This document shows, piece after piece, positions 16,858 to 28,594 of a DNA stretch of 64,000 nucleotides; the first letter of the stretch is position 1, and each line of letters begins with the position of its first letter. Position numbers and translations under genes: made by a program. The stretch covers positions 201,749,602-201,813,601 of the forward strand of contig OY856188.1 in assembly GCA_963693315.1 (NCBI GenBank), in the 5' to 3' direction. Below the pieces are notes generated by a model that saw only the letters and a list, made by a program, of their open reading frames with translations, ran no database searches and was not told the DNA's origin. Source of the DNA: Diogma glabrata (lineage: Eukaryota; Arthropoda; Insecta; Diptera; Cylindrotomidae).

Positions 16858-17127
16858 TTGAGGCGTAAAAAACGACTTCAACAACACCAAAATTTATGCG
16901 ATGTGACTTTAGTCATTAGATATTTAGACATTTACAAAATTACTTTTAAATTACAAGAAATACCCATAAGCTTAAAATTTGGCAACAGTGAATTTAGACT
17001 AGCTGCGGCAATCCGATACATTAATATGAAGCCCGTATCGCATTATCAATGGTGTGTGAGGAGAATACATAATGTGTGGGAAGTCCATGATGGTATGACA
17101 AATATATCCAAACCACTTGTACACTGA
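16858..17127 (+). pseudogene. Possible fragment of a ubiquitin-hydrolase-like protein
   Basis: This is an 89-codon frame without a good start, preceded by AT-rich DNA. The C-terminal part (FRLAAAIRYI, SHYQWCVRR, WEVHDGM) loosely resembles the His box of C19-type ubiquitin hydrolase domains, where a conserved His lies in a GHY-like context before an aromatic-Asp motif. No Cys box is present. It may be a piece of a transposon-borne or host protein. Confidence is low. Confidence 0.25.
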
Positions 17128-20038
17128 GAAAAAAAGCTATGTAATATTAATCAAATTGGTTTTATTAAAATATTTTTGTTAAAATAACATGGTTTATGTT
17201 ACGTTTCAATAAAATTGACCTTGCTAGTTTTTTTCAATTATGTTATTAATACAAAAATCGCTTCGTTATTTTACCTAAGCAAATACATTTTGTAAACAAA
17301 CATTGGTTTTGTTAAAATTACATGGCTTTAGTTATTTTAACATAGCGGTAGTTTATTTTTATTAACAATGGTAAAAATATTTAACATATACTCTGTTAAG
17401 AATATATTAAAATTACAGAGCCGCTATGTTATGAGAAATTGAGTTGCGATGCTAAGTTACAGTAACGGACTACTATGTTAATCAAATTGAAAGAATTGTT
17501 ATATGTATGTGGTGCTATTTTAAAATAAGAGAACATTTTGTAAAAAGCCTAAATTCATTTAAGGATTGCATTTAACATTAATTCCATTTGAAATGTGTTT
17601 TCTTTGTGCTTTGAAATGGCAAAAAAAACTGCTCTTGCAACTAAAAAATCATATAAAGTGTTTTGTTAAATAAAAGGACAATATACAACATTAAATTATT
17701 AAAAAATTTAACAAGTAAGTAATTCAATCTTTTTGTGAAGCATTTACTTGTCTTTAATTATAACTTATATTTATATTACGTATTATATTAATATTATATA
17801 TATTATTATTTTTGAAATCCTGATAGCTCAATTTCTATTCGCGGAAAACTTATTATTAACTCAAGATGATATAAATAAACTCTTTAAGGGTAACAAATAC
17901 TGGGAAAAGATACAATTCGAGCATTACATATATAAATTTCAGGATAGGAGAATAAAGAATTGGTAAGTTAAATTTAAATGTTTACCGCTTACTAAAAAAT
18001 TGTTACGTTTTCGTTAACTGAACTAAATTAATCTGAGTTTATACACTCATATAATCTGAGTTTTAACTTAGAAAAATTTAGCTTTATATAAAAATTTAAA
18101 ATAAATTAAAGTTAAAATAAAATTAAAATTAAATAAAAGTTAAAACAAAATATATTGAATGGAATAAAATTATAAAAAATATACAATAAATTATTGCAAT
18201 CGTAATACCATTTTCTGAATTAAATATACTCAATTTTGTTTACTGAATTAATTTGCTCAGATTAATTTTAATTTGGCAACGACAACGCAACATATCCTTA
18301 CTATTCGAATACCATAAATAAAATTTTTATTTACCCATTTCAAGAAATATTTTAAAGAACAACAATCTACGGTAACATCATCAACAGTATCCATAACCGA
18401 GAGTTTCATTAAATGGTTTAAGGAATCCTAGTTATCTTAAATCTGTTTTATCCAATCTAAAATGTACGTTTGTTTCCTATGTAAAACATCAAAAATTAAT
18501 GACAATTTATTTATAACGCATCGTAATATAGAGCACAGATTCAATGCAATAGATGCATAAGTAATGATGTTTTCTTTTATTAAATTTTAGATTTAAAATA
18601 ATCAACTTCTATTCGAATCTATTCGAATTTTAAACATTATTTTATTTTTTTGATTTGTATTGGCTCAATAAAACAAATAAAACAAATACATTTATTAAAA
18701 TTATATACCTCCATTTTAAATGTTAATTACAATCCTCCTCATGATAATATTTTTTATATAAAACAACCATTTTATAAACATTTATAATAAACAAAATAAA
18801 TTATATAGAATGATTAATAAATAAATAAATAAATTATAATGAAAAATAAATTTTAATAAATAAATAAATTATAAATAAAATTTATACATAATAAAAATGT
18901 TCATTTAACATAAATATATACATTAAGGTGACTTAACTAATAATACATTAATTTAATTCATATAATTAAGTTGTGTAATTAAAAATCCAATTATATATTA
19001 TATATAAGTATTAATAAAATCATTGTTAATAAATAAATTTATTTACAGTACATCGAACAAATGTTTTTTTTCCCAATTTTAGAAAGAGTCCAAAGGTCCA
19101 AAATTGTTAATTTTAACCAAGTTTCTATAAAATATATAGTAATTTTAATTATCGCAGTCAGTTCATTAGCATGTATAAATAATTCTATTGTTTTCACTTA
19201 GCAAAGTCACATAGTGAAATAAAAGTTTACAAAAATTATGTTAAAAGTACATATATCTTTGTTAGACTAATAAAATCTTAATAATCGGCTATGTTGGTAC
19301 TACAAAATATTATTTTTTATTTACTAAAAACTATGTCGTTTTCTAAAAAAGCTATGTTAAGAGTACATATATGTTTGTTAGACTAACTTATCTTTTAAAA
19401 ATCGGCTATGTTGTTATAACAAAATATTATATTTTGTTTACAAAAAACTATGTCATTTTGTACAGAATGAGTTTGTAAATTTATGTATATTTAACGTAGC
19501 AAAAAATGTTCTAATAACAAAGTGCTAAGGTGGCTGAAAACTCACATAAATTTCTGTTAAATTAATACGTGTTTTCTGTTGAAAATACTTACTTTTTTCT
19601 TTCAGTGAAGGTAACACCAAGGAATATTTCTCCTCAAGATTTGGAAGAGTGCAATTGTGAACCCCTTTATGACAATTTATAGTATTGTTATCATTCAAAA
19701 TATGTAGAATTGCTTGCACTCTTCCGTGTTCTCAATAGAAAATATTTGACTACTTATCGTAGTTGTAAAGCACTATGATATCACTATAATAAAACTAACT
19801 CACGGATCACAAAAGTTATGTTAACAAATTACTATTTGCAACATTAAGTTAAACTACAATTTATTATTTTAATTTAAAGATGTTTTCACTTGAACGTTCG
19901 AGTAAAATTACCGGTAAAATTGGTAATATTACGTAATATTACTTGGGCTTGGTAAAATTGGTAAAATTGCAATAATATTTGAATAATCTTTATATAATAA
20001 AAATTAAAGTTTGTGCTTTTTTGTTGACACCCCGTTTA
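17128..20038. other. Very AT-rich non-coding DNA with short repeats
   Basis: The stretch is dominated by A/T words and by scattered GCTATGTTA/AACATAG motifs. A tandem duplication of about 115 bp lies at 19235-19463 (landmarks GTACATATAT, TTGTTAGACTAA, CGGCTATGTTG). The short sequence CACTGA at 17122 and its complement near 19602 could be ends of a decayed element, but no target duplication supports that. No gene is supported. Confidence 0.5.
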
Positions 20039-20238
20039 NNNNNNNNNNNNNNNNNNNNNNNNNNNNNNNNNNNNNNNNNNNNNNNNNNNNNNNNNNNNNN
20101 NNNNNNNNNNNNNNNNNNNNNNNNNNNNNNNNNNNNNNNNNNNNNNNNNNNNNNNNNNNNNNNNNNNNNNNNNNNNNNNNNNNNNNNNNNNNNNNNNNNN
20201 NNNNNNNNNNNNNNNNNNNNNNNNNNNNNNNNNNNNNN
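20039..20238. other. Assembly gap, 200 N
   Basis: There are exactly 200 ambiguous bases, probably a fixed-size scaffold gap. Open frames translated across it are meaningless. Confidence 1.
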
Positions 20239-23059
20239 TCGGCATTTTTTGGAGCTTGCCGAACAAAAAAGCGGCCGATTTAAGGAAAATCGCACAACAA
20301 AAGTTTTCGGACTCGTCAAGGAAAGGCGCCTCACGAAGTATTAAATATGTGGCAATCATCACATGAAATCGGCATGGGCCCAGGGACTATATGCTTTAGA
20401 AAACAAACCTAACGAGACGGCGTGATTTTAAATTAGCTTTAAGTTTTTTTTATTTTTTTAACTTTATCTTTAAAAGTAATTCAAATATCAATTGGTCACC
20501 AATGTTATCCGCAACTAATTTCTACATGTTTCAAATTTAAAGACCCAGATGTTAATGTATAAAAATTTTATTTTTAGATTAAACTTTTCGCCATAACAAT
20601 AAACAAAACAAAAACTAAATTCACAATTGTTTTCCACACAACTCTAAAACAATGAAACCAAAAAAGGAAAACTTTTCGTTAACGTAGTTTCGAATCTATC
20701 TCTATCATAAATTTAATCATTTTAGTACAACTAAAAGATAAATTTATTTTCACAATACAACACGAAAGTCTTGTCATTAAATTTATATATTAAGTGACAA
20801 GTTTTAAAAATATTTTTATACAATTTTGTTTTCTGTTCTACAAAACCTAAAACAATCGAAAACTATTCCTTATATTTTACCTTATTTGTCTAACGTATCT
20901 AACTTTGTTTTAAGACAAACAATAGAAATTTACAACAAAATCGTGGAAATTTTTTTATAACTTTATGGTAATAAAATAACATAATAATTAATAATTAATT
21001 GGATAAAAAATAACATAGCTTCATGTATTTTTGAAGCCAGGGTTTTTACATTGTATCAGAGTGCAAAGGACAGACGATGGACTTTGGAGAGTAAAGGATT
21101 TTCGTGCATTTCGGTCCAGTTAAGAGTGCGGGATTAATAAAAAAAATTTAAGTCTTTTCGCACGAAATAGGAAACTTCGAGTTAGGTGAAAATTACAATG
21201 AAACTATCAGCTATTTCAATATTTTCCATTATTTGGTTTGGATACTTAATAAACATATTTTTTATCTAATTCTAGATTGGATTGTAAGATCGACGAAAAG
21301 TTACAAATTTATTAATTCGAATAAATTGAGAGTTTTTGTAGGATTTAATTTTTTTTTCGTTTCAAGTAGAATAAATAGAACAAATTCGATTATTTTAAGA
21401 TTGTATTTTATATTTCCAAACGTCAGCAAAAAAAAAGGTGAGATTGGTTTATGGTTTGAGGCTACGAAAAAAGGTCTAAAGTGGTTTGTTCATCGAATCA
21501 GAATTTATGTAAATCTAAAGCAACAATAAAAAAAATGGAAATTCCGGCAATATTTTGACCCCGGAAGAAAACGTTTTACATAATATCAACTCTTTCGAAA
21601 TGGTATTATTCTTTTTAATTGAAATAAATAAAAAAAGGTCGTTTGACTTAAAAGTTAAAATATGGTTATGGTTGAATATTTTTTTGATGAAATCGGAAGT
21701 TAGAAAAAACAAAATTCGTTGTTAAGGAAATTAGATTTGCTTTTAAAAAATTGAATAAAATTGAACGTGATGTACACCAATTTTTTCTGTTATTTTATAT
21801 AACGTTCCGTTTCCTTAAGTTCTTAAAATGTTATGTAATTCTATTTTCGATTCAAAAACATATATTTTAAAACAAAATTTTTGTTATCATTTTTCCTCCT
21901 ACCTACCTGTCAGATTCAATTTTATATGAAATATTGTTGTTGCTTTTTCTTATACTGTAAAAACATCCATCCACAAACCCTTTTGGGAAATATATCTCAT
22001 TTGATTTCTTACATACGATAAAATATATACAAGAACAAGAATAATTAACATAAAATTACAATACAATTGATAAGGTTAGCTTGAAACTAATTCGAATTCA
22101 TTTACATGTGTTTGTATTTATTTATGATTTCATAATCAATAATTAGGGTTTACTGGGTACAGGACGTCAAGGCTAATTGGAAATCGAATTTCTAGCATAT
22201 CAAATCAATGCTAGTGATATAAATTAATTTGCAATGCATTTAAAATATTTATATGGATTATTTCAATTAAGGATTAAATAATTGAGAAATTCTGAGTGGT
22301 AAATTATTATTTGAATAAATTGAATTTTTACTCAGTTACTCGTTACTCAAGTCACTCAAATAACTCAACACTCTTAACTCACTTTTTTGATTTTAAGTGT
22401 CAAATTTTTTTAGTTTAGCTGTCAATAAAACAACTGATGATTCTATTTCAAGGAAATGGTCACAATCGAAGTATCATGGTGTAACTTAAGGCTCTGTTTT
22501 TTTTCAACCGAAATCAGTTTATTTGTTTTTAGTGGTTTCAAAAAAAACTTAAAATCATCTGTGGCGACATTAACCTCACATTTTGATTGTCATCATGCCA
22601 GTCATTTATAATATTATTTGTCAAAACAAATACTATCGTATTTTTGAGTTTTTTAATAAAAACCGCAAATGCATCCGGGTCCACATAAATATGGAAGATC
22701 TGCATTCTTTTTAAAGTTGGAAAAATTGCAGGAATGAGGGAGAATGGATGGATCTTCCAAACAACAGTTTATTTGAAACTTCAAAAGTGATTTGTTCGTG
22801 TGGTTGGATTTAGTTTAAACTTGGTATACAAGGTTTTGTAATGTGTGTAATGATTTTTCAATGCCACACAGCAGTTATGAAGTAATTTTGATCAGACTTT
22901 TGTAAAACGTTTTATTCAACCTGGAGTGTGTTGTGCAATTAGGAAGGAGAAGGGTGGGGTGAGTCTACAATATAACTATATTTTCACTTTCTTTCTTCCG
23001 AATTGATTAGTTTTCTAATGTTTTTTTCAAAGAAACTCGTTCAGAGGGACCGATTATAG
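20239..23059. other. AT-rich non-coding DNA
   Basis: There is no supported gene or structured repeat. A weak run of ACTCA-type words lies near 22330-22385. The frames at 21233-21712 overlap each other on opposite strands and have no recognisable motifs. Confidence 0.5.
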
Positions 23060-24480
23060 CCGGCTGAGTCACGTCTCGCAATGTCCTCAAAGATTTGATT
23101 GTATTGGTTTGGATAGACCAATAGTATGAAATTGGGTCTGGATTGCAATGCACATTTTTTCGCTCGTTTTTAACTTGACACACCGACCTAACACTCGCAC
23201 TCTCTGAGTGCTAACTCTGCGTGCTCTTTAAGCTCTTGATTGGGTTCGCCTTTTTTAAGTTCAAGAAGCAGCTCGCCTTTAGCTGTCTTCCTAATCTTAG
23301 TAACACAATCCCCGAGCTATTTCAGTTCCGGGTTCGCTTTCATCTCTTCAAGCATTTGCGCATAACTTTTTTCACTGGACCTAGATATTAATATAGCATC
23401 CGACCGTGCTCTTTTCTTTGGTTTCCGTGGTTCGTTTCGCGTAATCTCAACAGGAGAAATTTTTTTCCTTTTACGTCTTCTCGCGGGTTGCCACTCCATT
23501 TCGGATGCTAACGCAAGGAGTAAATTTTGTTTCATGGGCTCGATCTGCTGTTCTTTCGGTTGGATCACGCTCTGCTCTGATCTTGACTTAGATTCTTTTA
23601 AGATGCTTTTAGCCGTTTTGCTTTTTTTCGGCGAGGGCAGTTGAACTCTCATGTCCTCATCATTGCAACTTCGGCGTCTTTTTGATGTTTCTTCGACGCT
23701 TGCTTTCAAGGACGGTGATGTTTGGCACACTTTGTTCACCAGTGGCGTGACGCTTTGGACAACAGTGGGGTAATCCAAAACAGATTTGTGCAAATCTTCA
23801 ATTTAATTTCGTTAACCAGGTTCCTAAACGCTTGGTTTATAGAACGGGTTTTCGACATCATTTTTTACAGCTGTTCAATTTTGCAACTAACCACCAATAA
23901 GGGGTCTGTCCCATTATTACAGACACCCTGTGTACCTGCTACTGGTATCACTTGGTTGATCGCTGGTTGTTTTGTTATAACTGCGTTCGTTGTGACGTTT
24001 AAGAGTGATCCACTGACGTTGCTGATCTTTTTCGACAAACCTAAGTCCGGGGGCTCTTTAACGTTTTGGGTTGCGCTTCTCGTTATAGATGATGTAGTAG
24101 GCAAGTTTGTCACCAGTTTATAACTATTTGCTTGCAATCCAGCGGATGTGCGTGGACTGTCCTCTCAAGCTGACGCTTCTGTTTAATGGTGACCTTACCA
24201 TCTTATTGCTCTTGGAGAATGACGGCTCTGCCTTATTCTGCTTATAACTTGTCGTAGTAGCTGGCACAGCGGCCAAGTTTGCCACTACTGTATCATTGCA
24301 GCTGCTGGGTCTCGACGACTGGGTGCCTGCTTGCTCACTCCGTAAGGTTTGATCCTATCATATTCTTCATCGTAATTTTTTTCGGAGATATCGTCTCTTA
24401 GCATTTTAGACCTACTGCCAGGTGAAAATAAACAGCTGCTTTTAACATGAAGACAGACGCTGACCAGTGAGTTGCCCATT
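23060..24480 (-). pseudogene. LINE ORF1 (gag-like) remnant, LOA/R1 type
   Basis: On the minus strand a basic, Ser/Lys-rich region (RRRKRKK, KPKKRARS) is followed by SYAQMLEEMKANPELK, a stop at 23317-23319, and then in the same frame a stretch containing VTKIRKTAKGELLLELKK. That pattern is typical of ORF1 proteins of R1/LOA-group non-LTR retrotransposons just before their zinc knuckles. Upstream parts survive in several frames (23865-24137, 24285-24479). The gene is dead: it has an internal stop and frameshifts. Plus-strand frames over it are antisense shadows. Confidence 0.6.
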
Positions 24481-24499
24481 GTGGAGCAGACGCTCTTGG

Positions 24500-25757
24500 A
24501 TTTTTGTTGTGCTCACCTACATACAACATATCAGTATGTAGGCCATTCACTATCCGTCACTTGTGACCCCCACAGTAGCCTGAAGCTCAGGTGCTTATTA
24601 GTGTATGTGATTGTGTGTATGGGGGAGATTATGTGTGTGTATTTTACTGGGTAATACCATCTCCCTTGCTCGTGATCCTGTTCTATTTCTTCGGTACCAC
24701 CAATTACGGAATTTCTTTGCAGGGCAGGGGTTGAGCGTAGTACTGTCTCATGTAATACAGTTTTGTGTTGTCGTGGTTTTGCGATATAGTGCTTAGTGTG
24801 GCTGCTCTTTGTTCATCTTGTCTCAATCATTTCAACATGCTTGTGATGATCTCATTCGTTGTATCCCAGTTGTCTTTTGAGCTCAGCGTAAATTGCATTA
24901 GCTTAAGCGGAGTGATTGATACTCCCATATGCTGTCCATTAAATCTCCATTCATTAAGTAATGGTTGACGTCACCATATTTCCCTGTTATCAATGCTTTT
25001 ACGAATGAGATCTTTGAATGAGATCTTTGATGAAGTCTTCGCGTGTTCGTTGGTCACTATCATTTGGGTTGCTATAGGCAGTGTCTTTTGCTGTAATATC
25101 GTTCGTCATCCTACTCGTAATAATATTTACGGCTTCAACAGACACCGTACGGAAAGCGCAGCAGATGCGCTACGATGTCAGTCTGTAGGCCATTTTGATA
25201 GGTCTAACATAAGATGGTGTTTTCACCACTGAGGACCATAGAGTGCCGCATACATTTATATTGATGTGCTAACACTACCGAGAAGCCTCCTGATCGATTG
25301 TCTAGTGATTGGTATAAGCCTTGAAATATCAGCCCCACTTATTGGACTTCGTCACCAGCGTACATCAGGTGGTCTTTGAAGGTCGATTCTGTTGAGCCTG
25401 TGGTAGAATGACTCCAAGTTACCTCTGGTGCTGTTCAAATGTTATGATCTGTCCACCAACCTCGCTATCGATACTTTCCCCTACTTTTCTGCTACTTATA
25501 AGTACGACTGCCGTTTTCTGTTCAGGTAGCTCCAGTTCTCTATTGTTCAGCCATGCTATAACGTTGATTGTGGTTTGGATACAGTTGGCAATAATATTCG
25601 TGAGGTTCTTAACTACAACAACTATGGCAATGTTATTTGCATAGCCGATAATCGTTGTTTGTTTGGGCACATGTACTCTGAGAACACCACCGTACATGAT
25701 GTTCCATAGCAGTGGTCTAAGGATTAATGCCTGAGCACCCATCTTCCCCCTCCCCAC
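24500..25757 (-). pseudogene. LINE reverse transcriptase remnant, LOA/R1 type
   Basis: The minus-strand frame 25757-25419 contains LRPLLWNIMYGGVLR and IIGYANNIAIVVVVKNL, then WLNNRELELPEQKTAVVLISSRK. This matches reverse-transcriptase motifs 4-6 of LOA/R1-group LINEs, but the catalytic F/YADD position reads YANN. Decayed downstream sequence to about 24990 still resembles the connection/RNase H region (KWPTD, SASAALSVRCLLKP) through multiple stops. It lies 5' of the ORF1 remnant on the same strand, so two element fragments are probably joined head to tail. Confidence 0.6.
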
Positions 25758-25760
25758 CTC

Positions 25761-27240
25761 TTGTTCCTGTGAAGTAACTAGCTATTATACGTATAACAGG
25801 TAGTCAGGAATGTGCAGTTTTTCTGGGTTTTTCAGGATTTGGTTCCAGTTGGAGGCTTTTTTAACATCCAGGGTATAAAAGAAACTATTGTTTGTCACCC
25901 TCTAGCCATCTTGTACCACTCAATGGATTATGCACTTGTATTTGTATATATGTGTGTTTATGGATATGTGCGTGCGTGTGTATGTGTTTGTTTTGTAAAA
26001 TTTAAATAAATTTATTTTTAAACATCTGCTGGGTGTCCTGTGACCGCCTATTTTAAACTTTATTAATTTTTATTGGAACACAAACAATAATTCTGCATTT
26101 CATGTTTTGACTTGCCACACTGCGTTAAATAATTTTCGTTGTATTTTTCTGTAATAAATTATTTTAAAATTATAGCTAAAAAAATCTATAGCAATTTGTT
26201 TCTAGTCATCATTATCATTTTTTACATAGCCTATAAGTTGTTATGTCGTTTTTGTCTGGGTGTGGTTATATTGCTTAACTTGAAATCCATTTTCTGGAAA
26301 TTTTAATCATGCTTTCACTAGTTTTTGCGCGTCTGGTTCGTTTTGACGTAATATTCAACGAAGTGAAATTAGCAGAAAAAATTTCATGTAAAATATTGTG
26401 ATTTTTTGACGACCGAACACGCATGCAAAGATCTTCACAATACAAACCAAACAACTTACGTTTATGCTCTAATAAAACCAAAATAATTTCATAAGTGCAT
26501 AAAAATGAATTTCTATGATACTTTCGATCTATTCAAACTACGTAACTAAACCTGCTCATGAACTTTCATTTATTAATTTTCAATTTCAATGAAAATATAA
26601 AATAGAGATTTTAATATTTTTTCTAAAAAAACATAGAAATAGAACACTTGACAATTTCTGTTATTTTTAACTGAACAAATAAAATAAATGTTACTACTAT
26701 CTGTTTATTCATAATTTCATACTGTTATATAGGTTTTCCTTTCTATTCACTCAAGAGTATGGCCGAGGGTGATAACTGTTGACACCTTCCAGCATTTTTA
26801 AAAATTGATTTTATGTTTAATACTCCTCCCTTGTGCATGGCTTTGTGGGTTTGATTGTATCAATATCTTAAAATAGAATTACAAAAATTTTGTTCATACA
26901 ACCAAATTCGATATATGTATATATATCTAAGATATAAAATTATACAGAATTAAATTAGTTGGTTAAGCTTAATATTAATTTATTTATATTTAATCCTTTT
27001 TTCTTTCGTTTAGTTGTTCGTCTTAAATTTACGAGGCAGTATTATGATTTTCACAGTTGTTAGTTTGAAGATTTTCATCAATAAAATATAAGTATGTATT
27101 CCCAAAAAATGGAATTACTAAATCCAATTTTCTGTTGAATTTGACAAAATATGTTATGACTCTCTTTCTTTTGTGGTTGAATGAGGCTTAATAAATAATC
27201 GGTTTATCGGTTTATCGGCTTATTTGAATGGAATAAAATT
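25761..27240. other. AT-rich non-coding DNA up to the Polinton
   Basis: No gene is seen. A GT-rich stretch lies at about 25945-25990. The last six bases of the flank (27241-27246, ATCGTG) are the left target-site duplication of the Polinton. Confidence 0.6.
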
Positions 27241-27246
27241 ATCGTG

Positions 27247-27733
27247 AGTAGAGCTCCCGGGAGTTGAGCATGGGGAACCAAAACCTGTTTTTATAATTGC
27301 CATGAAAGGCTACGACCTTATATAGTAGACTAGGTTAATATTTGACCTAGTTTTAGTTTCCTGTATTGGAATTAGAATGTAGGTTATTGGTTTATTGTGG
27401 TTTGTTGTTGTTGTGTGTGTCCCAAGCCGGTTGCTAAAGGCCTTGGAAGGTTGTCAGGTAAACTAGGTTAGTATTTGACCTAGTTCTGGTTGTCTGTATT
27501 GGTAATTTCTCGATTTAAAGTGTAGGTTAGTGGTTAATTGTTGTTTGTTGTTATTGTGGGTTTATTGTTGTTGCTAAAGGCCTAGGAAGCATGTCAGATA
27601 GACTAGGTTAGTTCAAATGTGAGTTCAAATTTAAAATTAAAACAATAAAATAATGGTACAAATGACAGATAAAACAATTTGTCACGTGTTTTTATTCATT
27701 TTTCTTTTTACATTTTTGTTTTAAAACTAAAAT
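27247..27733 (+). repeat. Polinton left terminal inverted repeat
   Basis: This 487-bp segment is the near-perfect reverse complement of 41466-41955. Similarity stops after AAAACTAAAAT. Internally it contains two direct repeats of about 138 bp starting near 27327 and 27463, with a third partial start near 27598. Each of the two full repeats opens with an ACTAGGT-n9-ACCTAGT palindrome and is followed by TTGTTGTTG-rich DNA and GCTAAAGGCCT(T/A)GGAAG. Confidence 0.95.
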
Positions 27734-27773
27734 AAAACTATTACATGATTTTATGTACATTAATTTTATTAGG

Positions 27774-27998
27774 TTAACCAACCCTTATTAATTTATTAAA
27801 AACTTTTTCTCTATGAGGTTTTTTTAGAACTGCAGAGATAATAGGTTCAATATTTTTTATTCGTCTATGAAATCTATCTCGATCTCGTGCATATTCTTCA
27901 TATTTTCCCTGTCGAGCTACTCTATATGCATAATCCCACACATACATAACGTAAAGATCTAATTTATTGTTAAAGGTAACTTTTTTTGTTTTTAACAT
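27774..27998 (-). CDS. GADD34/PPP1R15-like PP1-binding protein
   Basis: This 74-aa protein is almost entirely the PP1-binding core of the PPP1R15 (GADD34/CReP) family. An RVxF-type motif KVTF (residues 6-9) docks protein phosphatase 1. Hydrophobic positions LYV follow at 15-17, then W21. The family's most conserved block, GKYEEYARDRDRFHRRI, spans 31-47. Spacing between KVTF and the RRI end matches cellular GADD34 without gaps, as far as I can align from memory. PPP1R15 proteins direct PP1 to dephosphorylate eIF2-alpha, restoring translation after PERK/GCN2 signalling. DNA viruses use homologues (ICP34.5, DP71L) against host shut-off. The start codon overlaps the stop of the upstream gene (TAATG). 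The stop is followed by AATAAA (complement of 27765-27770). Function is inferred from family membership, not shown here. Confidence 0.85.
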   Translation of the reverse strand: MLKTKKVTFNNKLDLYVMYVWDYAYRVARQGKYEEYARDRDRFHRRIKNIEPIISAVLKKPHREKVFNKLIRVG

Positions 27999-28480
27999 TA
28001 TAGTACTTTTTCCTTCCGAAGATGCATATAAATGTTAAGACAGTTTTTTACAGCACATCTAAAATGATTATTTGAAAGATGTATCGGACACATTGATTTA
28101 AAATTTTCAATCTTTAATAACGACGGTATGGCAAGATTTTCTATTTTAAAACTCTCAATATACTTTTCAAGGAAAAATTTTTTTTGTTCGCCTTTTACAT
28201 AAATTTTTTCAGCTTGTTCTAAATAGTATTTAATAATTGATTTTATATCCACATAGTCAATGCATCCGCCATTCCAATTAAGTCCATTTATTTTATTGCC
28301 GCAATATCGGTTGCTATATTGTGCTGCTTGACCTAGTTCTTCTTCGTGGTAAGGTGGTTTGAAATGATAAACGATAGGAATCAAACTTCCTTTTTCAAGT
28401 AGAGCGAGTTCTTTGACAAAATATTGTTTATCGTTTCCTCTTAGAAATTGGAGATCAACTATGAAAACACGTTTGGCCAT
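27998..28480 (-). CDS. Accessory protein, shared family with the 111-aa capsid-block protein
   Basis: This is a 160-aa protein. The open frame extends 42 codons further upstream, but the extension would run across the divergent ATPase start, and Met at 28480 begins the conserved-looking MAKRVFIVDLQFLRG. Features are VDLQ (Asp9), VKELALLEKG, a Trp/Gly stretch GLNWNGG, IYVKGEQKKFFLEKYI, then Cys/His residues (CPIHLSNNHFRC). From memory, proteins with a VFVVDxQGFR start and an IYVRG-K core are common and uncharacterised in arthropod genomes. An RNase H-like fold is a guess from the early Asp and KE/KG-K motifs. It is followed directly by the GADD34-like ORF through a TAATG overlap. Confidence 0.7.
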   Translation of the reverse strand: MAKRVFIVDLQFLRGNDKQYFVKELALLEKGSLIPIVYHFKPPYHEEELGQAAQYSNRYCGNKINGLNWNGGCIDYVDIKSIIKYYLEQAEKIYVKGEQKKFFLEKYIESFKIENLAIPSLLKIENFKSMCPIHLSNNHFRCAVKNCLNIYMHLRKEKVL

Positions 28481-28594
28481 TGTGAGACTATATAAGAGAC
28501 TGTCTGTCCAATTTTCCAAGATTAATTTTATACTCGACCTCTGTTTTGTATACATATAGATTTGTATAGTTAGATAGATACTCTTCGGCAAACC
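28481..28594. promoter_or_regulatory. Divergent promoter region
   Basis: This 114-bp gap separates the minus-strand accessory pair from the plus-strand ATPase and must hold both promoters. A TATA-like CTATATAAG lies at 28488-28496 about 100 bp before the ATPase ATG. TATACATATAG near 28548-28558 could serve either direction. The assignment is by position only. Confidence 0.4.

Noticed and set aside
17122..19607. Possible transposon with CACTGARARAAAAA ends
   Set aside because: Only a few A-rich bases match beyond CACTGA, and the flanks (TTGTA versus AAGGT) show no target duplication.
19979..20362. Open frames spanning the N gap
   Set aside because: Translation through 200 unknown bases has no meaning.
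23722..24123. 133-aa plus-strand frame with hydrophobic segments
   Set aside because: Antisense to the LINE ORF1 remnant. Its hydrophobicity mirrors the opposite strand's Ser/Lys/Asn codons.
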